64,000 bases of DNA, taken from assembly GCF_020400725.1 (NCBI RefSeq), contig NZ_JAINVG010000028.1, positions 24,349 through 88,348 of the forward strand. The letters are read 5' to 3'. Source of the stretch: Streptomyces sp. NK15101. GTDB taxonomy: Bacteria; Actinomycetota; Actinomycetes; Streptomycetales; Streptomycetaceae. Below are positions 26,107 to 36,446 of the stretch, piece after piece (the first letter of the stretch is position 1; each line of letters begins with the position of its first letter). A program made the translations under genes and the position numbers. The notes beneath the pieces were generated by a model. That model saw only the letters and a list, made by a program, of their open reading frames with translations. It ran no database searches and was not told the DNA's origin.

Positions 26107-26912
26107 TGCTGCTCACCATCGACGTCGGCAACACGCACACGGTGCTCGGTCTCTTCGACGGCGAGGAGATCGTCGAGCACTGGCGGATCTCCACGGACCC
26201 GCGCAGGACCGCCGACGAGATGGCGGTCCTGCTCCAGGGCCTCATGGGCATGCACCCGCTGCTGGGCGTCGAGCTGAGCGACGGCATCGAGGGGATCGCC
26301 ATCTGTGCGACCGTCCCCTCGGTGCTGCACGAGCTGCGCGAGGTGACCCGCCGGTACTACGGGGACGTGCCGGCGGTCCTGGTGGAGCCGGGCGTGAAGA
26401 CGGGGGTGCCGATCCTGACGGACAACCCCAAGGAGGTCGGCGCCGACCGCATCATCAACGCGGTCGCGGCCGTCGAGCTGTACGGCGGCCCGGCGATCGT
26501 CGTGGACTTCGGCACGGCGACGACGTACGACGCGGTCAGCACGCGCGGGGAGTACGCGGGCGGCGCGATCGCCCCGGGCATCGAGATCTCGGTGGAGGCC
26601 CTGGGCGTCAAGGGCGCCATGCTCCGCAAGATCGAGCTGGCCCGGCCGCGCAGCGTGATCGGCAAGAACACGGTCGAGGCCATGCAGTCGGGCATCGTCT
26701 TCGGGTACGTGGGTCAGGTCGACGGCGTCGTGGCCCGGATGAAGCGGGAACTGGTCGGGCCCAAGGGCGACCCCTCCGACGTCACGGTGATCGCGACCGG
26801 CGGCCTGGCGCCGATGGTCCTCGCCGACTCGAAGGAGATCGACGTGCACGAGCCCTGGCTGACCCTGATCGGCCTGCGCCTGGTCTACGAGCGGAACGTG
26901 TCCCGCATGTAG
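26106..26912 (+). CDS. coaX: Type III pantothenate kinase
   Basis: 268 residues, ATG sharing a base with the nadC stop. Phosphorylates pantothenate in CoA synthesis with ATP and a monovalent cation. ASKHA-fold motifs: TIDVGNTHTVLGLFDG (residues 3-18), GADRIINAVAA, VVDFGTATTYD and GGAIAPGIEIS. It closes an operon that begins with pantoate and pantothenate formation, so CoA synthesis brackets the two NAD genes. Confidence 0.96.
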   Translation: MLLTIDVGNTHTVLGLFDGEEIVEHWRISTDPRRTADEMAVLLQGLMGMHPLLGVELSDGIEGIAICATVPSVLHELREVTRRYYGDVPAVLVEPGVKTGVPILTDNPKEVGADRIINAVAAVELYGGPAIVVDFGTATTYDAVSTRGEYAGGAIAPGIEISVEALGVKGAMLRKIELARPRSVIGKNTVEAMQSGIVFGYVGQVDGVVARMKRELVGPKGDPSDVTVIATGGLAPMVLADSKEIDVHEPWLTLIGLRLVYERNVSRM

Positions 26913-26978
26913 GGGTGGCTCGGCGCGCCGTGATGATCGCTAAGCGAAAATTGTCCGATTAGCGCGTAGTGTCGGCCC

Positions 26979-27581
26979 ATGCCCACGCCATACGGATCCC
27001 GCGGCGGCATGGCGTTCAGCGCGGACGAACTGCGTGTGCTCCGCCGCGCCCTCGCCACTGCCCTCCATCCCGTCCCCCTCCAGGAAGAGGACGTCCAGGA
27101 CTGCCTGCGCCTGGCCGAATCCGTGGACGAGGCGGTACGCGAGGCCGGCCGGCTGCGCGCCTTCCTCCTCGACGACCTGACCCGCTACCGCCAGGCGCTG
27201 CCCGGGTCCCTCGGGGGCTACCTGGAGCTCCTCCGGGACGCGCTGGCCGCCGGCTACGACCCCGGTGCCGACGACCTCGCCGCCCTGCGCGCGCTGCGCC
27301 GCAACCCGGCCGCCGCCGAGCTGCTCGCCCGCTGCCAGGTCCTCGCCGAGCGCTCGGTGCGCACGCGCCTGGCCCGGGTCTCCCGGGCCACCGCCCCGGC
27401 CGCGCCGTCCGCCTCCCGGGCCCGGCTGCTCGCCCTGCCCGGCGGGCGCTCGGCGGGCGACGAGCCCAAGCCGACCCCGCCCGCCCCGGCCGAGCGCCCG
27501 GTGCCCAAGCCCTCCGAGGCCTTCCCGCCGCGCCGCCGCCCCGTGCCCCCGCCCCCGCCCGAGGAACGGGTCGCAGGCTAG
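26979..27581 (+). CDS. Hypothetical protein, helical, Pro-rich tail
   Basis: 200 residues, ATG at 26979. The first 130 residues look alpha-helical and contain regular hydrophobic spacing (FSADELRVLRRALATALHP, EEDVQDCLRLAESVDEAV, LLDDLTRYRQALP). The last 70 residues are Pro/Ala/Lys-rich and likely disordered. No domain name can be assigned. The 66 bases before the start include the relatively A/T-rich stretch AAAATTGTCCGATTAG, which probably belongs to its promoter. Confidence 0.75.
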   Translation: MPTPYGSRGGMAFSADELRVLRRALATALHPVPLQEEDVQDCLRLAESVDEAVREAGRLRAFLLDDLTRYRQALPGSLGGYLELLRDALAAGYDPGADDLAALRALRRNPAAAELLARCQVLAERSVRTRLARVSRATAPAAPSASRARLLALPGGRSAGDEPKPTPPAPAERPVPKPSEAFPPRRRPVPPPPPEERVAG

Positions 27582-27595
27582 CTACCCTGGACGCC

Positions 27596-27775
27596 ATGGA
27601 ATACGTATCCGCGCTCCTGCCCCCCGTCGTGATGGCCGCGTTCTTCATCGGTCTCGTCGTCACGATCGTCAAGAGCCAGGGCGGCCCGAACAAGGCCAAG
27701 GAGGACGCGGTCGTGGACGCCGCCCTCGCCCGCGCCGAGGCCGCCCGTCAGGCGGACGGCTCCACCGCCTCCTGA
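27596..27775 (+). CDS. Small single-helix membrane protein
   Basis: 59 residues, ATG at 27596, 15 bases after the preceding stop. One hydrophobic helix, about residues 5-25 (SALLPPVVMAAFFIGLVVTI), then a charged, Ala-rich helix (KAKEDAVVDAALARAEAARQ). No known function. Codon bias and the tight linkage with the upstream gene support it. A clear terminator follows. Confidence 0.75.
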   Translation: MEYVSALLPPVVMAAFFIGLVVTIVKSQGGPNKAKEDAVVDAALARAEAARQADGSTAS

Positions 27776-27803
27776 GGCCAGAGTGCCCCCGTGGCACCGA
27801 GGG

Positions 27804-27835
27804 CGTGCGACCTTTCGAGGTCGTGCGTCCTTTTT
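27804..27835 (+). terminator. Intrinsic terminator with T tract
   Basis: Stem CGTGCGACCT (27804-27813), loop TTCG, AGGTCGTGCG (27818-27827) with two G-U pairs, followed by CCTTTTTG. One of the few classic U-tract terminators in the window. It ends the coaX-side transcript. Confidence 0.75.
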
Positions 27836-27892
27836 GTTGGTTTCTCGTCGCCAATGGCCCCATATTGACGTTTTTCGCACTATGGTGACGCT

Positions 27893-28312
27893 GTGCCCCG
27901 TCCATTGGGAGATCTCGAAGACGCCGTCATGACGCGCGTCTGGCAATGGAACCGCCCCGTGACCGTCCGGGAAGTTCTGGAGGACCTCCAGCAGGAACGG
28001 TCCATCGCCTACACCACCGTCATGACCGTCATGGACAATCTCCATCAGAAGGGCTGGGTCCGCAGGGAAGTCGAAGGCCGCGCCTATCGATATACGGCGG
28101 TCTCCACCCGCGCCGCCTACTCGGCGGCCCTGATGAACGAGGCCTGGGCGCGGAGCGACAACCCCGCCGCCGCGCTCGTCGCCTTCTTCGGGATGATGTC
28201 GCCGGAACAGCGGGAGTCGCTGAACGACGCCATCCGGATCGTCCAGCGCGACAGCCCGCTTCCCGCCGCCCCGCGGGAGCCCGAGGGTGGCGAGGGGACC
28301 GCCCGCCCGTAG
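27893..28312 (+). CDS. BlaI/MecI-family winged-helix repressor
   Basis: 139 residues, GTG at 27893. The winged-helix domain (LGDLEDAVMTRVWQWNRPVTVREVLEDL, then IAYTTVMTVMDNLHQKGWVRRE) is typical of the penicillinase-repressor family. Usually such genes sit beside an M56 (BlaR1-type) sensor protease; none is present here, so the regulator must be controlled another way. The C-terminal 20 residues are a Pro/Glu-rich tail. Preceded by an A/T-rich stretch (TATTGACGTTTTTCGCAC, 27863 onward) likely to hold its promoter. Confidence 0.88.
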   Translation: MPRPLGDLEDAVMTRVWQWNRPVTVREVLEDLQQERSIAYTTVMTVMDNLHQKGWVRREVEGRAYRYTAVSTRAAYSAALMNEAWARSDNPAAALVAFFGMMSPEQRESLNDAIRIVQRDSPLPAAPREPEGGEGTARP

Positions 28313-28327
28313 CGATAGCGTCCCCCC

Positions 28328-28846
28328 ATGTCGACCTCCGCCAAAGCCGTCACCGTCCGCAGGGCCCGCACCAGCGACGTCCCCGCGGTCCGCCGTCTCG
28401 TCGATCCTTTCGTGCAGCGCGGCATCCTGCTCGACAAGGCGACCGTGACCCTTTACGAGTCCATCCAGGAGTTCTGGGTCGCGGAACGCGACGAGGACGC
28501 CACCGTCGTCGGCTGCGGCGCACTCCACGTCATGTGGGAAGACCTCGCCGAAGTCCGCACTCTCGCCGTCGATCCCGAGTTCAAGGGCGCCGGCGTCGGA
28601 CATCAGGTGCTGGACAAGTTGTTGCACACCGCCCGATGGCTCGGCGTGCGGCGGGTATTCTGCCTGACCTTCGAAGTCGACTTCTTCGCGAAGCACGGCT
28701 TCGTCGAGATCGGCGAGACCCCGGTCGACGGAGATGTCTACAGCGAGCTCCTGCGTTCCTATGACGAGGGAGTCGCCGAGTTCCTCGGTCTCGAACGAGT
28801 GAAGCCGAACACCTTGGGCAACAGCCGGATGCTTCTGCACCTGTGA
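28328..28846 (+). CDS. GNAT-type amino-acid N-acetyltransferase (ArgA-like)
   Basis: 172 residues, ATG at 28328. Single GNAT domain: VTVRRARTSDVPAVRRLVDPFVQRGILLDK start, LAVDPEFKGAGVGHQVLDKLL acetyl-CoA loop (V-x-P then G-x-G-x-G-type), and FCLTFEVDFFAKHGF. This short form resembles the N-acetylglutamate synthase used by actinobacteria for arginine synthesis, so that role is plausible but not proven. Starts 15 bases after the BlaI-like stop. Confidence 0.82.
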   Translation: MSTSAKAVTVRRARTSDVPAVRRLVDPFVQRGILLDKATVTLYESIQEFWVAERDEDATVVGCGALHVMWEDLAEVRTLAVDPEFKGAGVGHQVLDKLLHTARWLGVRRVFCLTFEVDFFAKHGFVEIGETPVDGDVYSELLRSYDEGVAEFLGLERVKPNTLGNSRMLLHL

Positions 28847-28999
28847 CGCGGAAGCCCGGGATCCTCTCGCGGAGCCCTATGTCCGAATCGCGCACGTTTC
28901 CCGCGCTGTCGGGGTTCTGAACCTCTCCCAGGGGTTTGTGTTTTTCCGGGAAAAGCGGTTTCCTTTCCGCGTACTGCATTTTCGATGAAAGGAAATCCG

Positions 29000-29335
29000 G
29001 TGGCACAGAAGGTTCAGGTCCTTCTTGTCGACGACCTCGACGGCGTCGAGGCGGACGAGACCGTGACGTTCGCGCTGGACGGCAAGACCTACGAGATCGA
29101 CCTCACCACCGCCAACGCGGAAAAGCTCCGTGGCCTGCTCGAGCCGTACACCACGAGTGGCCGTCGCACCGGTGGCCGCACCACCGGCGGACGAGGCAAG
29201 GGCCGCGCCGTGGCCACGGGCAGCCAGGACACCGCGAAGATCCGCGCGTGGGCCAAGGAGAACGGCATGAACGTCAACGACCGCGGTCGCGTTCCCGCCG
29301 ACATCAAGGCTGCCTACGAGGACGCGAACCGCTGA
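29000..29335 (+). CDS. lsr2: Lsr2 nucleoid-associated protein
   Basis: 111 residues from the GTG at 29000, behind AAAGGAAA. Lsr2 bridges DNA and silences A/T-rich, often foreign, genes. N-terminal dimerisation domain (VAQKVQVLLVDDLDGVEADETVTFALDG), a Gly/Arg/Thr linker, and the C-terminal DNA-binding domain with the RGRV hook (NVNDRGRVPADI), matching the AT-hook-like RGR. The gene's 3' end overlaps the convergent gene by 22 bases. A short hydrophobic start extension at 28985 is less likely than this GTG. Confidence 0.95.
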   Translation: MAQKVQVLLVDDLDGVEADETVTFALDGKTYEIDLTTANAEKLRGLLEPYTTSGRRTGGRTTGGRGKGRAVATGSQDTAKIRAWAKENGMNVNDRGRVPADIKAAYEDANR

Positions 29336-29901
29336 GGCGGCAGCTGCTGAGCCGTCCCACGGGCACGGGCACTCAGCAGCCGCACCCGGTGGCACTCCGC
29401 AGCGGCGGCGGCCACGAGACGCACCAGACAGGGGGCATCCGCAACGCCCCACGGCGCGGACCGCAGCACCGGAAGCGAGGCCTCGACCTCGCGGCCCGGC
29501 GCGGGCGCCCGCAGCCACACCGCGGCGCCCGGCGCGCCGGATCCGCTCCACCCCGGGGGAAGGGGTGCGGTCATCCGGCCGTCGGCACCGAGGATCGCGA
29601 GATCCAGCGAGATCCCGCCCCACTCCAGCCAGTCGAGCAGCCCCGGCAGCTCCTCCGCGCTCCCCGCGGCCACGAGCAGCCCCATCCGGCGCCCCACCAG
29701 GGCCACAGGACCCGTCGCCGCGCCCATCCGGCGCAGCACGCCCCGGCCGGCCTCGACGGGCACCTCCAGGACGTCGAAGCGCAGCCCCGTGACCAGCCGC
29801 ACCGGCGGTCCCGCCTCCGTCGCCCAGCCGAGCTCGTCCTCGTACCACCGCGCCACACCGCCGTCGATCGGCGAGCGGGGCAGCGGGACGGTGAGGGCCA
29901 T
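29314..29901 (-). CDS. Hypothetical protein convergent with lsr2
   Basis: 195 residues, ATG at 29901. No signal or membrane segment. Content GGVARWYEDELGWATEAGPPVRLVTGLRFDVLEVP, VALVGRRMGLLVAAGSAEELPGLLDWLEWGG resembles the N-terminal part of bifunctional DNA primase/polymerase-type proteins, but it is too short and the catalytic pattern is not clear, so this is only a hint. The last 22 bases overlap the lsr2 coding end on the other strand. Confidence 0.7.
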   Translation of the reverse strand: MALTVPLPRSPIDGGVARWYEDELGWATEAGPPVRLVTGLRFDVLEVPVEAGRGVLRRMGAATGPVALVGRRMGLLVAAGSAEELPGLLDWLEWGGISLDLAILGADGRMTAPLPPGWSGSGAPGAAVWLRAPAPGREVEASLPVLRSAPWGVADAPCLVRLVAAAAAECHRVRLLSARARGTAQQLPPQRFASS

Positions 29902-30362
29902 GTCCGGGGAACTCCCGGGAGGGCGTGTTGGTTACGCCCGCGGTGACGCAGCGTCCCGCCGGGGTCGCGCAAGGTGTCCGGGATGGGGCCTAAGGGTGCA
30001 TTCGAGCGCGCAAGGGTGTTCGCTGGTAGCGGAGGGAACCGGGGTGCGCCGCATGGAGTGTCAGTCCTTACGGGTAAGACATTCCTAGTGGGGAGGGGCG
30101 ACTCGCGGGCTTGGGCGTCTCACGTTCGCCATCGGCGTACTGATGGCGCGGGTAACTACTTGGCCTGCGGGAACATCGTCTCGCACCATCGGGTTGGAGC
30201 ATTTGTCGGCTGTTCGGCAGCAGGTCTCCCCGCTGAAGAGGGGGTGATCCGGACGGATGTCGGCAGTTGGAATGAGCGGTCCCCGCTTGCGGGACTAAGC
30301 TGCGGAAGGACAGGGAGGGGATCGACCCCTAACTGACTGACCGCTCTGAGGAGCGATTAACG
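29902..30362 (+). promoter_or_regulatory. clpC upstream region with two ClgR-type boxes
   Basis: This 461-base gap holds two matches to the published ClgR activator motif GTTCGC-N5-GCG: 30018-30031 (GTTCGCTGGTAGCG) and 30124-30137 (GTTCGCCATCGGCG), 106 bp apart. Near the start codon are two small stems: AGGGG/CCCCT (30316-30330) and CGCTC/GAGCG (30342-30355), the latter containing part of the GAGGAG ribosome site. A 120-codon open frame (29974-30336) inside it lacks normal codon bias and is not called as a gene. Confidence 0.7.
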
Positions 30363-32885
<2,523 letters not shown>

Positions 32886-32912
32886 CGCACGCGCTGAGCG
32901 TGTGGCGCTGTG

Positions 32913-32954
32913 AAGGGGCGGCCCCGGAACCTGATGGTTCCGGGGCCGCCCCTT
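32913..32954. terminator. 19-bp perfect bidirectional terminator
   Basis: Arms 32913-32931 and 32936-32954 pair perfectly over 19 bp with a TGAT loop and T-rich flanks (AAGG on the left arm, CCTTTCG on the right). Separates clpC from the convergent NACHT gene. Confidence 0.9.
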
Positions 32955-32964
32955 TCGCGTGCCG

Positions 32965-35895
32965 TCAGGGCGCGAAGGCCCGGTGGACCTGCTCCCCGTC
33001 GCTCCCCGTCCGAACGAGATCGAGCTCGTCCAGCGAGGGGAAGATCTCGTCGATCCGGCTGAGCTCCGGTTCCTCCTCGTGAGTCAGACGGACGGTCCGC
33101 ACCGATTCCAGAGCCGTCCCCTCCGGACAGCCGACGAGATCCCCCTCGTCGATCCAGAGGGTGCTCACCGTGGAAAGGGAGGCGAGTCCCCGCCATGCGA
33201 CGGCGGTCGCGTACGGCGCCTTCCACAGGTTCAGCGAGGTCAGGTTCCGGAGCCGTCCGAGCGTCTCCAGCCCGTCCTCGGGCCAGCTGTCCGGCAGCTG
33301 GAGGCGGTCGAGCGGTGCCCCGGCGGGCAGGTCCGCCGCCGACCACGTGGCGCCCGCCCTCAGTCCCAGGACGAGGGACTCCAGCCGGGTCAGTCCGGAC
33401 AGCGCGGAGAGGCGGGGCCGGCCGCCCGCCCGCCGCAGCCGGAGGGCCACGGGGTCGCAGGCGGCGAGGAGCCGGGCAAGGGCCTCGTCCGACACCGGCT
33501 CGTCGACCTCCAGCAGGTCGGGGCGCAGGCCGAGCCGGAGGAGCTCGTCCACGTGCTCGTCGGCGTGGACGAAGTACCGGAGCCCACGGGGATCGAGTCG
33601 CGCGATGATCTCCTCGGCGTACGGGCCGGGCTCGAAGCGGGTCCAGGCGTGCATCAGCTGGGCCCGGATCCGTAGGGCGGGATGGTCGGCGAAGCGGGCC
33701 AGGTAAGGCAGGGCGGCGTCCACCGTGATGTGGGTGGCGGTGATCACCGAGTGGTACGCGTCCGTCGCTCCGAGCTCCTCCGGGCCGCCCAGCAGCCGGA
33801 GCACCGGTGAGCCGCCCAGCGCGAGCTGACGGGCCTCGTCGTACGAGTGGGGCGGGATCAGCTCGGCCGTGCGGGCCATGATCTCGTCCCGCACGTCGGG
33901 GGACACCTCCGTGGCGCTTTCGAGCGCGGTCGCGGCGACCATCAGGACGCGCAACTGGTCCCGGCGGTCCTCGGCGGCGTCCGCCGCTGCCAGCAGCTCG
34001 CGGAGGATCTCCGCGCACTCCCGCGGCCGCGCGTGCCCCACCGCCATGCGGATGACGTCCTCCCACTGGTCGTCGGCGGCGTGCCGGACCAGGACGCCGA
34101 TGTCCCAGCGGTCCACCAGGGCCTTGGCGGCCAGGTGGTCCTGGAAGGTGCGGTGGACGAAGTCGACGGTGTCCTCCGTCGGCTCGCGCAGCAGGCCGCT
34201 GCGGTGGAGGAGGTGGGTGAAGACCTTCTCCGGGGGATACTGCGCCGCCTCCTGGACCGCCGGGACCGCCTCCCGTACGAGCGACTCCGCGTGGGCCCGG
34301 TCGAGCTGGGTGCGGCCGTTCAGCGTCAGCCAGTACGCGAGGCGCTGGATCAGCTGGATCTGGGGCGCCTCGTCGAGGGCGATGCCCGACGGGGCTCCCA
34401 TGTCCCGCTCCCGGTCGCGGCGCGCCAGGAGCATCGAGAGGGCGGCCTCGTAGAGCGCCTTGCGGCCGCGGGGCAGGAAGCCGCGCCGGTCGCGGTGGAG
34501 GGCGCAGACGAGGCCGCACATGAGGGGGTTGGTGGCGAGCTGGGAGACGTGCTCGGTGGTGCGGAGGGCGTCGAGGAGCGGCTGCTCGTACGGTTCGGCC
34601 TCCGGCCCGGCGGCCCGGTGCCAGCGCCGTACGAAGGTGGTGACCTCGGCGCGGGTCATGGGCGCGAGGGTCAACTCGGTGAAGCCGTCGGAGGCCAGCC
34701 AGTCGTCGCGTACGGCCGTGGGGCGCGAGGTGACGAGCCAGCGGTTGCCGTCGTAGGCGTCCAGGAGGTTCCGGAGCCACTCGCGGGCCCGGCCCCGCTC
34801 GGCCTCGGGGATCTCGTCGATGCCGTCGACGAGGACGACGCCGCGGCCGGCGGCGAGGACCCGGTCGGCCCAGCCGTCGGGCGGGGTGAGCGGGCAGCCG
34901 GCGGCGGGGAGGAAGCGGTCGGGCGCGGGGAGCCGCTCGCCGTGGCGGGTGAGGGTGCGCAGAGGGAGGACGAAGGGGATGCGGCCCCGGAGGTACGCCA
35001 TGCCGTCCGCGCGGCCCTCGGTCGCGGCCGAGACCGTCAGCCACTGGACGAGGGTGGTCTTGCCGGAGCCGGCGAGGCCGCGCAGGAGGACCCTGTCGTG
35101 CCGGGCGAGGGCGAGATCGGCGCGGACGGCCTGCTCTCGCTGGTGGGGGGCGTAGGGGCCCGCCTCGTCCGGCGCGTGTGCTTCGCCCGTCGCCTCCAGG
35201 GACAGGTAGGCGAGGTCCAGTGGCCACCGGTCCGGCGAGTGGTGCAGGTCGATGCCGTGGATCGTGAGGCGGCCGTGCTTCTTGGCGAGGTGCTCCAGGT
35301 ACCGGCGCTCGAAGTCCGCGTCCCGCGAGTCCGTCCGCGGCGTCCGGCGGATGACCTCGTCGACCTTCGCTATGAGCTCGGTCTGGGCCCGGGTCTGTTC
35401 GACCAGGCTGCGGGCGACGAAGGTGGAGCGCTGGGTGAAGAACTCCAGGAGGTGCAGGCAGGCCCATTCGGTCAGGGACTCCAGGTAGAGGGCGGAGTCC
35501 GTGGAGAGGCCGTCCGGGGGCGGGGCCGCCGCCCGTAGACGCCGGGCGAGGGCCTGGTGGCCGAGGCGGACGGCCTGGACGTCGTCCATGTCGAGGTCGC
35601 CGAGGGAGAGCAGGGTCCTGGCGAGGGTGTCGGTGACGGCTTCGGTCTCGTCGGCGGGGAAGGGGCTCTCCCCGCCCCCTTCCCGGGACCTCTCGACCAG
35701 GGTCGACGCCAGTTTCCGGACGTCCTTCTCGGTCAGCGTGCGCTTCTCGCCTCGGAAGGAGACGAGCGAGGAGAGCCGGATCGTGCCCGACGAACCGGTG
35801 AGGCCGGCCCCCGGGCCGTCGCTGACCACCAGTTTCTTCAGCAGTGGGCCGATCGCGGCCGAGGCGAGGCGGGTGCCGATGAGCGCCGGTTCCAT
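32965..35895 (-). CDS. NACHT-domain STAND protein with leucine-rich C-terminus
   Basis: 976 residues. A helical N-terminal domain (about 1-250, IGTRLASAAIGPLLKKLV start) resembles the N-terminal helical domains of bacterial NACHT proteins. The NACHT ATPase follows: Walker A GLAGSGKTT (273-281), Walker B VVLVDGIDEIPE (353-364) and sensor LVTSRPTA with Arg391; then helical winged/HD-like parts with FVHRTFQDHLAAKALV. Residues about 826-965 are leucine-rich repeats (LTRLESLVLGL, LRNLTSLNLWKAP, LSTVSTLWI). This is the domain plan of eukaryotic NLR receptors and of bacterial anti-phage NACHT proteins; here a defence or signalling role is inference. The gene stands alone between clpC and the M23 peptidase, with three 33-bp repeats upstream. 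Confidence 0.9.
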   Translation of the reverse strand: MEPALIGTRLASAAIGPLLKKLVVSDGPGAGLTGSSGTIRLSSLVSFRGEKRTLTEKDVRKLASTLVERSREGGGESPFPADETEAVTDTLARTLLSLGDLDMDDVQAVRLGHQALARRLRAAAPPPDGLSTDSALYLESLTEWACLHLLEFFTQRSTFVARSLVEQTRAQTELIAKVDEVIRRTPRTDSRDADFERRYLEHLAKKHGRLTIHGIDLHHSPDRWPLDLAYLSLEATGEAHAPDEAGPYAPHQREQAVRADLALARHDRVLLRGLAGSGKTTLVQWLTVSAATEGRADGMAYLRGRIPFVLPLRTLTRHGERLPAPDRFLPAAGCPLTPPDGWADRVLAAGRGVVLVDGIDEIPEAERGRAREWLRNLLDAYDGNRWLVTSRPTAVRDDWLASDGFTELTLAPMTRAEVTTFVRRWHRAAGPEAEPYEQPLLDALRTTEHVSQLATNPLMCGLVCALHRDRRGFLPRGRKALYEAALSMLLARRDRERDMGAPSGIALDEAPQIQLIQRLAYWLTLNGRTQLDRAHAESLVREAVPAVQEAAQYPPEKVFTHLLHRSGLLREPTEDTVDFVHRTFQDHLAAKALVDRWDIGVLVRHAADDQWEDVIRMAVGHARPRECAEILRELLAAADAAEDRRDQLRVLMVAATALESATEVSPDVRDEIMARTAELIPPHSYDEARQLALGGSPVLRLLGGPEELGATDAYHSVITATHITVDAALPYLARFADHPALRIRAQLMHAWTRFEPGPYAEEIIARLDPRGLRYFVHADEHVDELLRLGLRPDLLEVDEPVSDEALARLLAACDPVALRLRRAGGRPRLSALSGLTRLESLVLGLRAGATWSAADLPAGAPLDRLQLPDSWPEDGLETLGRLRNLTSLNLWKAPYATAVAWRGLASLSTVSTLWIDEGDLVGCPEGTALESVRTVRLTHEEEPELSRIDEIFPSLDELDLVRTGSDGEQVHRAFAP

Positions 35896-35961
35896 GTGTG
35901 GTCCCCCGTGGATGCCCTGGATTGCCGAAGCGATCAGCGTAGTGGGGGGACGGTCTCCGGA

Positions 35962-36060
35962 GCGGCTCGGGCGCGTGACCCAGGCCCCATCCGGGCGGCT
36001 CGGGCGCGTGACCCAGGTCCCATCCGGGGCGTCTCGTCGCGTGACCCAGGTCCCATTCGG
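35962..36060. repeat. Three 33-bp direct repeats upstream of the NACHT gene
   Basis: The core GCGTGACCCAGG(T/C)CCCAT occurs three times with the GTGACC at 35975, 36008 and 36041, exactly 33 bp apart. Copies 1 and 2 also share GGCTCGGGCG before and CCGGGC after; copy 3 is diverged at its edges. They lie 67-165 bases upstream of the NACHT start. Because 33 bp is 11 codons, a minus-strand open frame (35934-36188) shows an 11-residue peptide repeat, but there is no sign it is a real gene. The stretch 36061-36238 beyond the array holds only a small stem (36161-36176). Confidence 0.8.
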
Positions 36061-36238
36061 AGAGGGGCGCTGGTGACAAGGCGCACAGGCGTTTCGAGGG
36101 GTACTAACCGGAATAGTGGCGACCTTTGGTGTCGATTCGGGACGTTCAGGTGCGAACCGCCGGGACTTTGGTCCCGAGGGGCCTCCAACCGGGCGTCAGG
36201 CGGCCTTTCGGGCGGTTCCGGGCGCCCGCGACGTGCGC

Positions 36239-36446
36239 TTAAACCGATTCGCTTATGCCGGTATGTCCGATTTCGCGACCCCCCTCGGAGGTCGTCAAGG
36301 GGTGAACTTCCCGGGAGATCGCTACGACGTCATGTCGTAGATGGGGTGTTTTGGCCTGGCCTGGGGTCCGGGTTACCAAGGATGAGCAAGCCCGGCGCAG
36401 CGACCGCCCGCGCCGGGTCCCGTACTTCCCGGAGGTTTCCCCCCGT
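36239..36446 (+). promoter_or_regulatory. Candidate promoter and long leader of the M23 peptidase gene
   Basis: A TTAAAC (36239) and TATGTC (36262) pair, 17 bp apart, is a possible weak promoter. If used, it leaves a leader of about 170 bases, with a perfect 7-bp inverted repeat CTACGAC/GTCGTAG (36322-36340) and other stems, before GGAGG (36431) and the start. Such leaders on muralytic genes in Streptomyces can be c-di-AMP riboswitches, but I could not match its conserved 3' motif. Confidence 0.45.

Noticed and set aside
27893..28312. Possible BlaR-BlaI beta-lactam sensing pair.
   Set aside because: Only the BlaI-like repressor is here; no M56 sensor or beta-lactamase gene adjoins it.
29974..30336. 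120-codon frame between the gene at 29314 and clpC.
   Set aside because: Third-position G+C is low, it covers the ClgR boxes and the clpC leader, and the product is not protein-like.
35962..36060. Possible CRISPR array from regular repeats.
   Set aside because: The units are contiguous with no unique spacers, and no cas gene is nearby.
35934..36188. Minus-strand frame with a repeated RMGPGSRARAA peptide upstream of the NACHT gene.
   Set aside because: The repeat arises because the 33-bp DNA unit is 11 codons long; frames on the other strand are equally open, and no start or ribosome site is convincing.
36100..36446. c-di-AMP (ydaO) riboswitch before the M23 gene.
   Set aside because: GGGGTGAAC is present but the conserved closing motif of the family is not recognised; kept only as a candidate leader.
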